Below, piece by piece: positions 44,600-55,305 of a stretch of DNA of 64,000 nucleotides. Both the position numbers and the translations under genes were made by a program. The notes below the pieces were generated by a model that saw only the letters and a program-made list of their open reading frames with translations, made no database searches and had not been told where the DNA came from. Positions within the stretch are counted from its first letter, which is position 1; every line of letters begins with the position of its first letter. Source of the DNA: Delphinus delphis (Eukaryota; Chordata; Mammalia; Artiodactyla; Delphinidae); contig NC_082692.2 of the NCBI RefSeq assembly GCF_949987515.2, positions 91,955,488 through 92,019,487 on the forward strand, read 5' to 3'.

Positions 44600-44950
44600 T
44601 GTGAACTATTGACCACTTACTGTCTAGTGCAGGCATCCAGAACATCTGCAGAACATCTGTTCCAGAAACTCAAGATATTTATTGGACCCTTACACTAAAT
44701 AACTCATGACAGCCTATCCCTTAAGAACAAATATTTTCTTTTTACATCAGGCCAATCATAATTCTTCCAAGACAACTTTAACAGCCTCGTGGCTTTTGCC
44801 TTTATAAGCTTCTGAATCTTTCTCTTCCACAAACACTCTTTCAGTTTTACCCGAATTTGTGTCTCCCAGGTTGCAATTCCTAAGACCTCAAGTAAAGCTC
44901 TTTGTTCTTTGTTTCTTTGTTATTACTAATATACTAATTATTGTTTCACA
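44600..44950 (+). mobile_element. Retroviral LTR-like relic
   Basis: Contains an LTR-like order on the plus strand: CCAAT motif ('ggccaatcataattc'), a TATA-like 'tttataagcttctg', then 'gtctcccaggttgcaattcc', 'cctcaagtaaagctctttgt' as a polyadenylation region and a terminal 'ttgtttcaca'. Family not determined. Could be ERV1-like. Confidence 0.45.
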
Positions 44951-45544
44951 ATCCAATTGAAAAGATGACAAATCAGGATGGGATGATGTCAATTTCAGTC
45001 ATCTTTCCAACTGAAACCCAAAACATGAGCAACCATCAGTGTTTTTCATAAAATATATCAGAGTAAGAGAGGGAGATAACTATTGAACATAAAATCTAAC
45101 TGTTAACAGTTTCTGCAGCTTCTATATTTGAGCTTAAGGCCTCAGCTGGTAAACAGAGCAGCCAGTCTTTACCCACCACTATTGCATGCTCCCTTTACCC
45201 TCTGCCTGCTTCTCAAATGGATGCTGTTCTTTACTTATAAGGTGACTCAAATCTTTATCCCTGAAGGATCTGAATTCTTGGAGGTTTGTCTTTATTGAGT
45301 TGTTGCAGACGTCCACTGACCAGGACTACTGGGCCAGAGGTACCACAGCAGACCCTGTTAGTCCCAGACATAATCCTCCTCACTGCACTGTGTTACAGCA
45401 ACTGGGCTCCCCCTGGTGATCAGGATCAGTCACCCTGCTAAGTAAACTGAACTCTTTTCTACCTGCTGGTCCAGCAGCCCATGGAGCTCCTAATGGCCAG
45501 GTGCACAGGCAGCTTCCAGTTCACTAGAACTACGACTGTATCCC
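44951..45544. other. Unassigned, between two LTR-like relics
   Basis: May include more of the LTR to its right. Nothing specific recognised. Confidence 0.35.
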
Positions 45545-46133
45545 ATTTGGAAGCATTCTCTCTTTGAACATCAGGATCTCTGTAACATGAAGCAGAAGTT
45601 CTTCCCATGGGTTACTGGGTGTATTTGTAAGACAGCAACTCCCATTCTCCACCCTTGGTTCTGACAAAGAGTCTCTCCTTGGCCCAACTTTAGTCAGGCT
45701 CCTCTGAATGCTCTTCTCAACAAGGCCCAGACTTTTGGGCTTCTGTGTTCATCTCCACATTGTCCACTTTTAGCAAGAACTCTGCTAACTCAGTTTAACC
45801 TAATCCCCCATCCTCAATATCTGATCATCTCAAATCTAATCAGGTTCTCCATCCTCCATCTTCCCCCAGGTGATGTCTGAGGTCCCTGGCCTGCCTTCGG
45901 CAAGAATTCTATTAGGTCAGTTTAGCCAGAATCCCCCTTATCCTGGATGCTTCCTCCTAGTAATTTTCTGTCCAATCACCCCCACGCTGCTTCTTGGCTA
46001 TAAATTCTCACTTTTACTCATTGTTTTCTAATGTCTCTCCCCTACTGCAAAACCCCATTGTAGAAGTCTCTCTTACATAAAATATTCCTTACCATCTTTG
46101 ACAAGTATCATAAACAATTTATTTCTTTAACAG
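45545..46133 (-). mobile_element. ERVL-type 3' LTR
   Basis: Read on the minus strand it starts 'tgttaaagaaataaattg' at 46133, immediately after a decayed pol, which is where the 3' LTR of an ERVL (a group without env) should lie. The text resembles MER21-like LTRs (from memory). The left edge is not fixed. Confidence 0.45.
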
Positions 46134-46915
46134 TTCCAAGATCTAGGCTTTGTGTCTATAGGGAATGACACTATATCCTGACCATTTGTTGTGAGGCATG
46201 TATACCACATCATGAAGGAAGCACTCCAAATTTGTAGATTATCTTTGTACTAGTCAGTCCACTATTCTGTTAAGTAGCTGCTTCTAGGTGAAGACCAATG
46301 AATTCCATGGGCATGAGCTGACTATGGCATGCTTTTTGCTGGAAAATGTGACTCTGAGTCAGAGATGATATTGAGATACCATTGTAATAGCAGAGGAGCA
46401 GAGAACAGGGACAGTAAATATACATATGAAATATGTCTTTATCCTATGAGGACAAATAAAAGTCCCCTCTGTGAAGTAAGAGGTCCAACATAATAAATCT
46501 GTCACCAAGTAACCACTGTTCCCTTTAGGAAATGGTTCCATGTAGCTGGGACATTAGCCTCTGCTGTGGGCTTGTTAAGCACTTAGCCTTTTTGAGAGAA
46601 GTCTATGTTGTTGAGCCCATGAATGATAATCCCTTCTTGGCCCCATGGCCATTTATTCAGGAACCCATTGAGCAAGCACTGGAGCGTCCACAGAATGGGT
46701 ATCTCATCCACCTGGTTATCTAGAGCATCATCCACAGTGGGTGCTTTCAATGGTCATCAACATAGAACACAAATATCTATGCTTACTCCAAAAAAGTCCA
46801 TCCACATACTTCTTCCACAAAATTTTGACATCCAGAGGGTGCCCACTACCATTGTCCAAAGTGAACCTGAAACCAGTGGGTAAGGATAGAAATTGACATA
46901 TTTCATAGGTCATCC
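46134..46915 (-). pseudogene. ERVL pol relic, integrase region
   Basis: Minus-strand translation in pieces resembles the catalytic core of a retroviral integrase. A 'YYVGPL' segment (46478-46495) is followed at the right spacing by a hydrophobic stretch, but in another frame, so at least one frameshift and several stops break it. At the position where the core motif normally has its first catalytic Asp (D-Y-x-G-P-L) there is a Tyr. Open pieces of 60 and 61 codons (46359-46541 and 46728-46913) are fragments of it. It is an old, dead copy followed by its probable 3' LTR. Gag and the 5' part are not in the window. Confidence 0.5.
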
Positions 46916-46979
46916 TCCCAGAGTGCAGAACAAGCTAGAGAATGATGAAGACTGTTTCCAGAAGGCAAAGAAATCTGGC

Positions 46980-47110
46980 TCAGTAGATATTATCATCCCA
47001 TTTTTAGATAAAGAAACGGAGACATCAAAGGCTAAGTAGTTTGCCTGAAGTCACATAGCTAGATGAGGAAGTTGAGATTCAAATCTTCCATTCTAAAGCT
47101 TGTGCTCTTC
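46980..47110 (-). mobile_element. MIR SINE fragment
   Basis: 'cccatttttagataaagaaa' and 'gcctgaagtcacatagctag' are the antisense core. Confidence 0.6.
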
Positions 47111-47432
47111 CTTAGGCCATTTACAGCACGTGAAAGAAAAGAAAGCCTCTCAGCTTCCTGTCTCGGAGAATTAGGTTCATCTCAGATGCAAACCAATTAC
47201 CAGCTTAAAATGTTTTCTACATTGATAAGTAGAATCCACATTGCCTCCTATGGTCATTAAAATTAAATCTTAAAGATTATGATAAGAAGGAATTCAAAGA
47301 GCTTTATTAGCATGCTCAGTGGAATGTGTTCTTAAAGACGGCTTGACTTCCAATTGTCAGCCCTCACACCATAGCCCTTAAGCAGTACTATCTTACAGTA
47401 ACATAACGCAGCCATATCAGCAATTTTTAAGT
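47111..47432. other. No assignable feature
   Basis: Unique-looking up to the left arm of the palindrome. Confidence 0.45.
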
Positions 47433-47484
47433 TGTTCTTTTTACTCTTTAAAATGTGGGTACATTTTAAAAAGTAAAAAGAACA
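47433..47484. repeat. Near-perfect palindrome, 24-bp stem
   Basis: Arms 47433-47456 and 47461-47484 are reverse complements at 23 of 24 positions (mismatch at 47446), with the 4-base loop GGGT. The right arm ('acattttaaaaagtaaaaag') is also the start of the MER element that follows, so the left arm is an inverted copy of transposon sequence. Confidence 0.95.
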
Positions 47485-47725
47485 CAGATAAAATTAATTT
47501 TAATAATGTACTTTACTTAACCCAGTATGTCCAGAATATCATTTTAACATGTAATCAATATAAAAATATTCATAGGATTTTCACATCCTTTATGTGATAT
47601 TAAGTCTTCAAAATCCAGTTTGTCCTTTATACTTATGCCACATCTCAGTTCAGACCAGCCACATTTCAAGTGTTCAGTGGATGCATGTGGCTGACGCCTG
47701 CCACATTGGATGGCACCATTCTGGA
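47461..47725 (-). mobile_element. MER-type DNA transposon (probably hAT), truncated
   Basis: Antisense copy of the family at 14765-15110. 'aaaattaattttaataatgt', 'catgtaatcaatataaaaat', 'taagtcttcaaaatccagtt' and 'ccacatttcaagtgttcagt' mirror that copy in reverse. Its left part is missing beyond the palindrome. Confidence 0.58.
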
Positions 47726-47844
47726 GACAAGAAGGTCTTCCACTGGCTGGCTGTGGCTTCAAAACATCTCTTGTATTCCTCATCTTGAAACTGGGAATAA
47801 TGATACACTTGGGAATTAAGTGAATAATAACAATAATAGTAATA

Positions 47845-48035
47845 CAAAATAATAAGAAGAAGAAGAGCTAGATTTATTTGTCATGTGACAGGCACTACTA
47901 ACTCTTACAGGACTTATGGCATTTAATTCTTATAACAAAATATAAAGAAAATCAAGACATAAAATGATTAAGTATCTTGCCCTAGGACATAGCTAGGAAG
48001 TAACAATTTGAGCAGTTGCAATCTGATTTCAGCAT
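47845..48035 (-). mobile_element. MIR SINE
   Basis: 'catgtgacaggcactactaa', 'gtatcttgccctaggacata' and 'tgatttcagcatctggactc' in antisense order. An AAT-rich patch precedes it (47820-47870). Confidence 0.6.
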
Positions 48036-49018
48036 CTGGACTCTTTTATGAGAATAATAATAATAAAAGCAATAATAATGACAGCTACCAAGTATTATAT
48101 TTTAATAAGATATGACAATTGTAATTCAAACCTCAACAAGGCCAACCTTGCATGATATATGGAGCCATTATTATGACTGTGCCAAGGAGCTTATAATGTG
48201 GAGAGAAAGAACACAGGGGAAGAAATTACTCATCATTTAAGGCAGTTTATAGCAGGTAACAGGCAAAAAAAGGTGAACTCTACAGAAATTCAGGGTAGTG
48301 ATCAACATGGGCTGTCATAGTCATGATAGTCTTTCCAGAAAGAGCTGGTACTTAGGGTCCCATATGGGAGAAATAGGCTATGACCAGCAAATGCAAGTAG
48401 GGTCAACTTCATGAACATGTGACCTGTGCAATCACACAAGGTCCTATAATCAGAAAGGCCCCACACTTGGTTTAATGCTGTCTTGAAATTCTTAATAATT
48501 TTATCTCTGAAGTTGTGTTTTTAAGTGAAGTGTGCTGGGACAATGAAGCATGTGCATGAGCAGAATAAATACACGTAATATGCAATGTTAAGTGTCCACC
48601 TCCATTTCTTGCCGCTCTGTTTGCATATTGTGCTCATGATGCCTTATGAGCAAAGAATTGCAGTAGACCTACAATGTGTGGGAGTTCAGAGAAACTCAAA
48701 GCAAGTACAAGGTAAGTATGTTATGACTACAACTGAATAAGCAGATAGCCCCAAGAGGCCACAATTTTCATTTGAACAAAAACTTGCTTTGAACACAAAA
48801 AAGACAGTAGCATTCTGAGAAACATGAACAACCTATGAACCCTATCATATCTTTCCTATTTGGTTACTTCCCTGTATTAGCCAACCACTCATACTGAAAA
48901 TGAGGACATAGAAGAAAAGGGAAAGACAGAGAGCTAACCATGGTTTCTTTTCCTTCTAGTCCTTTCTTATTCATCAGTAAGTCTAAGGTAGAGAGTGTCA
49001 GTAGAACATGTGCTTATC
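48036..49018. other. Unassigned, with a repeat-like patch
   Basis: 48420-48530 ('gacctgtgcaatcacacaag', 'cttgaaattcttaataattt') resembles part of a mammal-wide repeat. A second part of what may be the same family is at 49590-49650 ('cattttaattttgcactggg', 'cacaaattatgtagcc'). Family not known to me. Confidence 0.35.
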
Positions 49019-49254
49019 AAGAACTGAAGAAGGGCTTCCCTGGTGGCGCAGTGGTTGAGAGTCCGCCTGCCTATGCAGGGGACACGGGTTTGTGCCCCGG
49101 TGCGGGAAGATCCCAAATGCCGCGGAGCAGCTGGGCCCGTGAGCCATGGCTGCTGAGCCTGTGCGTCCGGAGCCTGTGCTCCGCAATGGGAGAGGCCACA
49201 ACAGTGAGAGGCCTGCGTACCGCAAAAAAAAAAAAAAAAAAAAGAACTGAAGAA
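49019..49254 (+). mobile_element. Short CHR-1-like SINE, young
   Basis: Element 49032-49241 flanked by perfect 13-bp copies 'aagaactgaagaa' (49019-49031 and 49242-49254). It ends in an uninterrupted poly(A) of about 20. The intact duplication and tail point to a recent insertion. The 134-codon plus frame and the 72-87-codon minus frames here are SINE by-products. Confidence 0.95.
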
Positions 49255-50098
49255 ATAACAACTGATTTAGTTTTGTGCAGCATTTTCACAGTTCTGATAA
49301 GAATAAAATATGTATGTACAAGCTATGAAAAACAAATTGAGTAATTTTGGTGATTCTGCATACAAGCTAAATGCCTTATATTTACATTTAAAACTCCCAT
49401 TGAACAATATTACATGAATGGTAAAATTCCTGCTAATAATTTAAATTTTTAATTTTTAAAAAATTTAGAACAATATTAAATAGCAAATAAAAATACCGGG
49501 ACAAATCAAGAGAGAGAGAGAGAAACCATGGAGGAAAGGAAGAAGCTTTATATTTTACCACGTGTAATGACACTTTTTTTTCTGCTTTTGAACACAGGTG
49601 TCCACATTTTAATTTTGCACTGGGTCTCACAAATTATGTAGCCAACCCCGAAATCAAGCGTGCAGCTTTCCCCTTTCATACATTTAAGGCAAATGTTATC
49701 ACATACCGCACTGTTTCTCATTGAGCCCATACATGACATCACAATCCTTCTCAAAGCAGTGCTCCAAGGAGCAATCTAAGCAGGTACACAGGTTAAATCT
49801 ATGCACAACCCCCAAAACCAAACCATGCAGATAGAAGGGGAGTGGCAATCCAGGCAAAGAAAATACTGGGTGGTATGCATGATGGTAAAGAATAGGCCAA
49901 GCTTGCTAAACTATCTGTGAACTATCAACTCCCTGTTAACTCACCATTCCATCTCCATGTATGAGACAACATAACAAAAGTCAACTTAATAAACGAGGTA
50001 ATCAGATTCATATCTCATTAGTTACAGAAGTGGCCCACAATTTAGAGCTCTTTTTAACTACATTAGAGCAGAAACCTTTGAAAAATATATAATGCAAT
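49255..50098. other. Unassigned, short GA run
   Basis: A short (GA) run at 49510-49523 and the repeat-like patch at 49590-49650 noted above. Otherwise AT-rich unique sequence. Confidence 0.45.
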
Positions 50099-50099
50099 A

Positions 50100-50330
50100 A
50101 ACTGATCAATATTTCTATGGTGTTTATTATTCTATGGTTCTGTTTTAAGTGATCTGTGTATATCAACTCATGTAATCCATACAACAACCCTATGTGCTAG
50201 GTACTGTGATTATGCCATTTCTATATGTGAGGAAACTAGAACACAGAGGAGTTAAATAACTGGCCCACAGTCATCAGCTAATCAATAGCAGAGCCAGCAG
50301 CTGAACCAAGGCAGCATGGATATAGAGTTT
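50100..50330 (-). mobile_element. MIR SINE
   Basis: 'ccatacaacaaccctatgtg', 'gtgaggaaactagaacacag' and 'ctggcccacagtcatcagct' in antisense order. Confidence 0.66.
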
Positions 50331-50928
50331 GTACTACTATAATCTCTTGAAGGAGTCTCTGCAGAATGTGTCCATCACAAACATGGCAAGATTTTGTAAA
50401 AGATACTGCATCTGGATGCTCTTGGTGGCATGGGTGTCTTGCAGTCTCAGGTCTTCTACCATTTGACATTCTTTGTCATCTGGACTCCAGAGCAGTTCTA
50501 TTTGAAGCTGCCTCATAAAGTACCTGATGAACAATTTCACCTGTTTTAGTCCTTCCTACTCTAACCAAAGGGTTCAAGCTCAGCAAAGAAATAAGAACAT
50601 TCAGGACATCAGCTCAGCCAATCAAATATCTTGTATTCCAGTTTTTGTAAATATTATTATTTAATATCTTCCTTTAATCCTTAAAATCACATACTAGAAT
50701 TTTGGAGCCAGAAAAGTCCTTAGAGATCATCTAATCCAGGGGTAATAGAAAGGTTTATGTCACATGCCCACTCTGATCTGATCAGTTGGTAGTAGATGCC
50801 TGGAGCAACTTGATGACAGGATTTTGAGGCCACTTTGGAGCATATTGGGATAGAGTACATATCTGATAAGTGATGGGTATAGAGAGGGAGCAGCAGAGGC
50901 TCATATGCTATCCTGGCAATATAGTAGA
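50331..50928. other. Unassigned
   Basis: 'ttggagccagaaaagtcctt' with 'agagatcatctaatccaggg' near 50705 looks like the start of an old repeat, but too little is preserved. Overlapping 63- and 67-codon minus frames have no known domain. Confidence 0.4.
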
Positions 50929-50929
50929 G

Positions 50930-51165
50930 CACTTAAGAATATGGGTTCTCAGGTTAGATTTCCAGAAATCCAAGTCTTGCTTCACTGTTCTCTAATGGGG
51001 CAACATTGACCAAGTTATTAAATCTCTCTAACCATCAATTCACTTATTTGTAACATGGGGATAATAAAATCTACCTCACAGGTTGGTTGTGAGAGTTTAA
51101 CAAAATAATATATGTAACATGATTGCTAGAGCAAATAACATACACTAAATACTCAGCATATTATT
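50930..51165 (+). mobile_element. MIR SINE, near full length
   Basis: 'ggggcaacattgaccaagtt', 'cttatttgtaacatggggat' and 'tacctcacaggttggttgtg' in MIR order. Confidence 0.74.
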
Positions 51166-51349
51166 ATTACATATTGGCCATAAGCCATTTGTTGTGTCTG
51201 GCATGGTTCCTAGAGGAGACGGGCAGCAACAGTGCCATGCATACGTCATTTCTGATCTAGTCCCATCTCTTTAAACATACAGATGGAGAAACTGCAGCTG
51301 TAACAATCTGGGGACATTCTCCAAATCACATGTGTTGTCTTCCTCAAAA

Positions 51350-51490
51350 GCAGAGGCCCTCAAAGAACACCGGGTTCTTGCCCTGACTCGGCTCACGAGC
51401 CACGTGCAACCCTGGGCACATCACTGCTCTCTGGACTTCAGCTTCCTTATTTACAAAATTCAGGAATTAGAATCTAATTGATCTCCACAA
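51350..51490 (+). mobile_element. MIR SINE fragment
   Basis: 'cctgggcacatcactgctct' followed by 'cagcttccttatttacaaaa' is the core only. Confidence 0.42.
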
Positions 51491-52152
51491 AGCAGTCACA
51501 CCCAGATGGTCCTGTGTTTCCAGGGGGTGAGGACACTTTTCCCATAATTCAATGGATATTACAAACAGCAATTCTTTTTTTTCCAGTTTTGACAACTTTG
51601 GTATTAACTACCCACTAAGGTGCTCTTTTCACAGAATATATGTTCCATTTGCTTTGTTCTGAAAATTCAGGTTTTTAGTAATGAAGGCCACAGCTGGACA
51701 CCAAAAGATTACACAATTATGTCTTCAGCATGCCTCAGGGGGTCTAACAGGCTATGACCCACAATGATCATGTCAGCAGCTTTTCACTTCCTCCAGAGTC
51801 TCAGCCAAGGTGGTGTTGTGGTGCACTTCCCAGATTATCTCTCTCCAACTCTCTCCCTAAATTCAGACTTTCTGGACATATTCTAATACTTTTTAAAAAA
51901 ATATTTTTATTGAGGTATACTTAACAAATAAATGGACCTATGATATTACTTTAACCAACTCTTTTCTTTTTCAATTGAGTCCAGCACAGCTGGATGCCCT
52001 GCTGCAAAATCCAACACTGAATTGAAACCACTGGGCAAAATCCAGGTTTTTATTAATTTTCTGACAGGCATTAAATTCTAATAAACACACAAACAATGGT
52101 ATGAAAAGAAAGAAAAAGTATATAGACTTAGGAACAAGCATATATATGTCAT
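51491..52152. other. Unassigned; L1-like scrap
   Basis: 'tttttattgaggtatactta' near 51903 is a short antisense L1 3' scrap of about 55 bp. Nothing else recognised. Confidence 0.42.
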
Positions 52153-52395
52153 AAAACACATATTTGGGGCTTCCCTGGTGGCGCAGTGGTTGAGAGTCCG
52201 CCTGCCGATGCAGGGGACGTGGGTTCGTGCCCCAGTCCGAGAGGATCCCACATGCCACAGAGCATCTGGGCCGGTGAGCCATGGCCGCTGGGCCTGCACG
52301 TCCGGAGCCTGTGCTCCACAACAGGAGAGGCCACAACAGTGAGAGGCCCACATACCACAAAACAAAACAAAACAAAACAAAAAAAACACATATTT
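52153..52395 (+). mobile_element. Short CHR-1-like SINE, young
   Basis: Element 52166-52382 with perfect 13-bp flanks 'aaaacacatattt' (52153-52165 and 52383-52395). The tail is (AAAAC)n. Very similar to the copy at 49032 over its whole body. It generates open frames on both strands (79, 89, 103 and 134 codons) that are not genes. Confidence 0.95.
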
Positions 52396-52514
52396 ATATT
52401 TGACGGTTTTGTATACATGTTTTAAAGGCTTCCCAGCTCAAGGATTATTAGAGTACTGGTTTTGTAAACCAGGAATCACATATTCAGAATTCATTAAGAC
52501 CTTCCCAATGTATT

Positions 52515-52740
52515 TCAGAGTAGTATAACATAGAGGTTAAGGATTTGGACTCAAAAGGCTAATTATTTGGGTTCAAATCCAGACTCTTCCATTTTCCAAC
52601 CTTGAGCAAGTTATTAAATTGTCTTACCTCAGTTTGCTCATCTGTATAATGGGAATGATAATGACTAAGAGTTGTTGTGAGGACTCAGTGAGATAATGCA
52701 AATTAAGTGCTTAGCCCAGTGATTGCACATATTTCAAGAC
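52515..52740 (+). mobile_element. MIR SINE, near full length
   Basis: 'gggttcaaatccagactctt', 'cttgagcaagttattaaatt' and 'cagtttgctcatctgtataa' are clear MIR landmarks. Confidence 0.78.
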
Positions 52741-52784
52741 AACGGTGAGCGCAAGCCTCTTGGATTGATGACTTTAGCAATCAA

Positions 52785-52950
52785 TTTATTTATTTCCTCT
52801 TATTTTGTAGATAAAGAAACAAGTTCAGAAAAGAGCTGTGTTACTTGCCTAAAGTTGAGCGGACCAAGGTAGGATGCTATTTCATAGCACAGCCAGGAGC
52901 AGAACCCAACTTTCCCAAACCTCAGACCCTGCTTTCCCCAGGTCAGTGCT
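52785..52950 (-). mobile_element. MIR SINE
   Basis: 'ttgtagataaagaaacaagt' and 'gttacttgcctaaagttgag' are the antisense core. Confidence 0.58.
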
Positions 52951-52989
52951 CTTTCTGCCTCATTTGGTGTAGATACACATATAAGTAAT

Positions 52990-53115
52990 GCTTCACTACC
53001 TGGTTCTACTTAGATGGGCTTCTTGAGAGGAGGATTTTTGTCATTGTATTCTTATTGCCTGACATAGTTCCTGGCACATAGTAAACTTAAATAATATCTA
53101 TTGAGTTGAATTAAG
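52990..53115 (+). mobile_element. L2 LINE, 3' end
   Basis: 'cctgacatagttcctggcac' and 'tctattgagttgaattaag' are the L2 end. Confidence 0.52.
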
Positions 53116-53189
53116 TTGTCCGTTTTTTATACATTGGAGTTCTTTTTAGATGTTGCAAATAAACTAAGAGCCAGTTATTTAGTTCTTAG

Positions 53190-53381
53190 AGAGACAGTCT
53201 AGTGTAGTGGTCAAGAGAAAGTGTTCTGGAGTCAGACCATATGGGCTCAAAATGCACCTCTACCACTTACTAATTATTAGACTGCAGGCAAATTACTTAA
53301 CCTCAGTTTCTTCATTTATAAAATGGGGATAATAACGCCTCTGTCATAGTTATCAGTAATAAACTGATAATATGTGATGGT
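53190..53381 (+). mobile_element. MIR SINE, 5' part (split copy)
   Basis: 'acagtctagtgtagtggtca', 'ttctggagtcagaccatatg' and 'cctcagtttcttcatttata' give the MIR head and core. It breaks at the LTR-like element. Confidence 0.72.
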
Positions 53382-53777
53382 CAGTTTTTTGTGTCAGCTT
53401 GACTATCCTATAATAAATACTCAGTTATTCAATCAAACACTAATCTAGTTGTTGCTGCAGTATTTTTTAGATGTGGCTAACATCGTTAATCAGTGGACTT
53501 TAAGTAAGGAAGAGTATTCTCAATCATCTGAGTGGGTCTGATCCAGTCAGCTGAAGGAGTAAAAGCAGAACCAAGGTTTTCTTGCTTAAGAAGAAATTCT
53601 ACCTACGGACTGCAGTGTCAGCTTCTGCTCAAGAGTTTTTAGGCTTCCTAATGGCTTAACCTACAGACTTTGGACTGCCCCATCCACAATCACATAATCA
53701 CTTAAGCCAATTCCTCGCTCTCGCTCTCTCTACTATATATATGGTTCTGTTTTTCTGGTGGAACCCTGATTGATAAA
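53382..53777 (+). mobile_element. LTR-like element, copy 2, inserted in a MIR
   Basis: Same start ('tgatggtcagtttt') and same terminal block ('tggttctgtttttctggtgg') as the copy at 27649-28033. Length 396 bp. It contains a CT-rich patch near 53722. Confidence 0.55.
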
Positions 53778-53825
53778 ATACCTGGCCCACAGCATTTACT
53801 CAATGAATGTTAACTGCTAATAGTG
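53778..53825 (+). mobile_element. MIR SINE, 3' part (split copy)
   Basis: 'acctggcccacagcatttac' with 'tcaatgaatgttaactgcta' is the MIR 3' end that continues the copy broken at 53381. Confidence 0.55.
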
Positions 53826-53829
53826 TTAG

Positions 53830-54120
53830 TAGTATTTTGTTATTTTTAAAATATTATTTATTGAACTCATAGAAAAAGCCTTCAACAAAATGACTCTTAA
53901 GTGTAAGAATACGTCTTTGTCTAAAATTCTCCTTAAGGATGATGCCTGCAACAAGTAAGTAGAAAAACTGTATACAGATAGATAATGATAAAGCAAATAT
54001 GGAAAAATATGAACATTTGGGGAACCTGGTAAAAATATATAGGAATTCTTTGCATTATTTTTGCAATATTTTATGTCTGAAATCATTTTAAAATAAAAAG
54101 TTAAAATTTTTTAAATAATA
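53830..54120 (+). mobile_element. Old L1, 3' end
   Basis: 'gataaagcaaatatggaaaa', 'atttggggaacctggtaaaa' and 'gtctgaaatcattttaaaat' with an A-rich end follow a typical old L1 3' end. Confidence 0.65.
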
Positions 54121-55130
54121 AAAATTAATAGAATTAAATTAAAATTTTCCAACAGATTGACTCTGGCAACAACCAAAGGTCTGAGGCAAGGATTGCTGCT
54201 GTGGAGTGAAAGAGATTAGTATACGATGCCTATTTTTAAATTGCAGATATTACTTAATAACCAACTCAATTTCTCATATTAATTGTGCAATATCTCTATG
54301 AACTATTAATAAGTAGAGGTTCAAAAGAGAAAAAGATTATATTCTGCTTAGGGAGAATGGGTATGATTTCACTAGAGAAAAATGAATGATGAAAAGGCTG
54401 AAATCTGGGGCCATCTGCTGGGATGTGGCTTTGTTCGAACACATCACTTTTGATTAAGAGATTGCAAACTGACTTGTTATTAAAATTATAATTCAAACTT
54501 TGTTGGTGGCTACACAATTAGAACCTCGCAGACAGGCCGCCTACCCTTTAAACATGACATTTGAGCTAATACCCTGTCCTTTTGCCAAGACACACACTAC
54601 TAAAAATCACTGGAAACTGAAGGCACTGAAGTTCAGCAATCAAACCCCAAATGCTGATTGTCACTGCTCAGTGCCCACAGTGGGAAGTTTCATTTAGGCT
54701 TATGAGGATGCATCAGCAGACCAGAGCTTATCACCAGGGCATCTGTGGGCTGCCCCCCACTGTGACTGTGAAGCACCCAGGAGACACAAAGAAAAATCTA
54801 CATGCCTCATGACTTCATCTAATTTCCTCAGTCTTCTGCTATCACTGTCTTCCATTTGCAATCTGTTCCAAGGAGAGCACAGACTACCCAAAATTAGGGT
54901 CTTAAAGTAGAACTTAAATCTCTGACTTCTATATTTTACAAAGTAGTCCTTAAAGCCTACCAAGTATGCAATGCCTTGTTAGACACTGCCCAGAAATATA
55001 TGAGGCACCATCTCCATCTCTCTATTTAAAGAGAGTTTACAATCTATGGGAAAGATAAGACATATAAATATACACCAGAAACAAGTACGACATCATCTTT
55101 GGCCACACAGACATTCCAAAAGGAAAGAGA
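54121..55130. other. About 1 kb, unassigned
   Basis: No gene seen. An 87-codon minus frame (54700-54963) lacks a recognisable domain. A patch near 54965-55075 ('gagagtttacaatctatggg') resembles the unclassified old repeat. Confidence 0.42.
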
Positions 55131-55134
55131 TTAG

Positions 55135-55305
55135 AAATGAATTTTGTGGAATGTTCACCATAATGTTAACTTGTTTTCTCTGAGTGGTGGGAATTGGGTT
55201 GATCTTTGCCTTCTTCTTAGTACTTTTTACCTTGTTTGGATTTTTCTGGTAAGTATGAATCATTTTTACGAAAACAATACTGCTATTTCAAAAAAGAAAA
55301 AGCAC
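55135..55305 (+). mobile_element. Old L1, 3' end
   Basis: 'taatgttaacttgttttctc', 'tgagtggtgggaattgggtt' and 'cttagtactttttaccttgt' match the L1M 3' end, closing in an A-rich stretch at 55290-55305. This explains the first third of the 140-codon frame at 55144-55566. Confidence 0.52.

Noticed and set aside
47433..47484. Functional microRNA precursor
   Set aside because: The stem is only 24 bp with a 4-base loop, A/T-rich, and explained by inverted duplication of a transposon end. No evidence of transcription.
48700..48720. Strong 5' splice-site-like 'acaaggtaagtatg' at about 48709
   Set aside because: No open exon precedes it and no polypyrimidine tract with AG lies at a suitable distance. 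Isolated consensus donors are common by chance.
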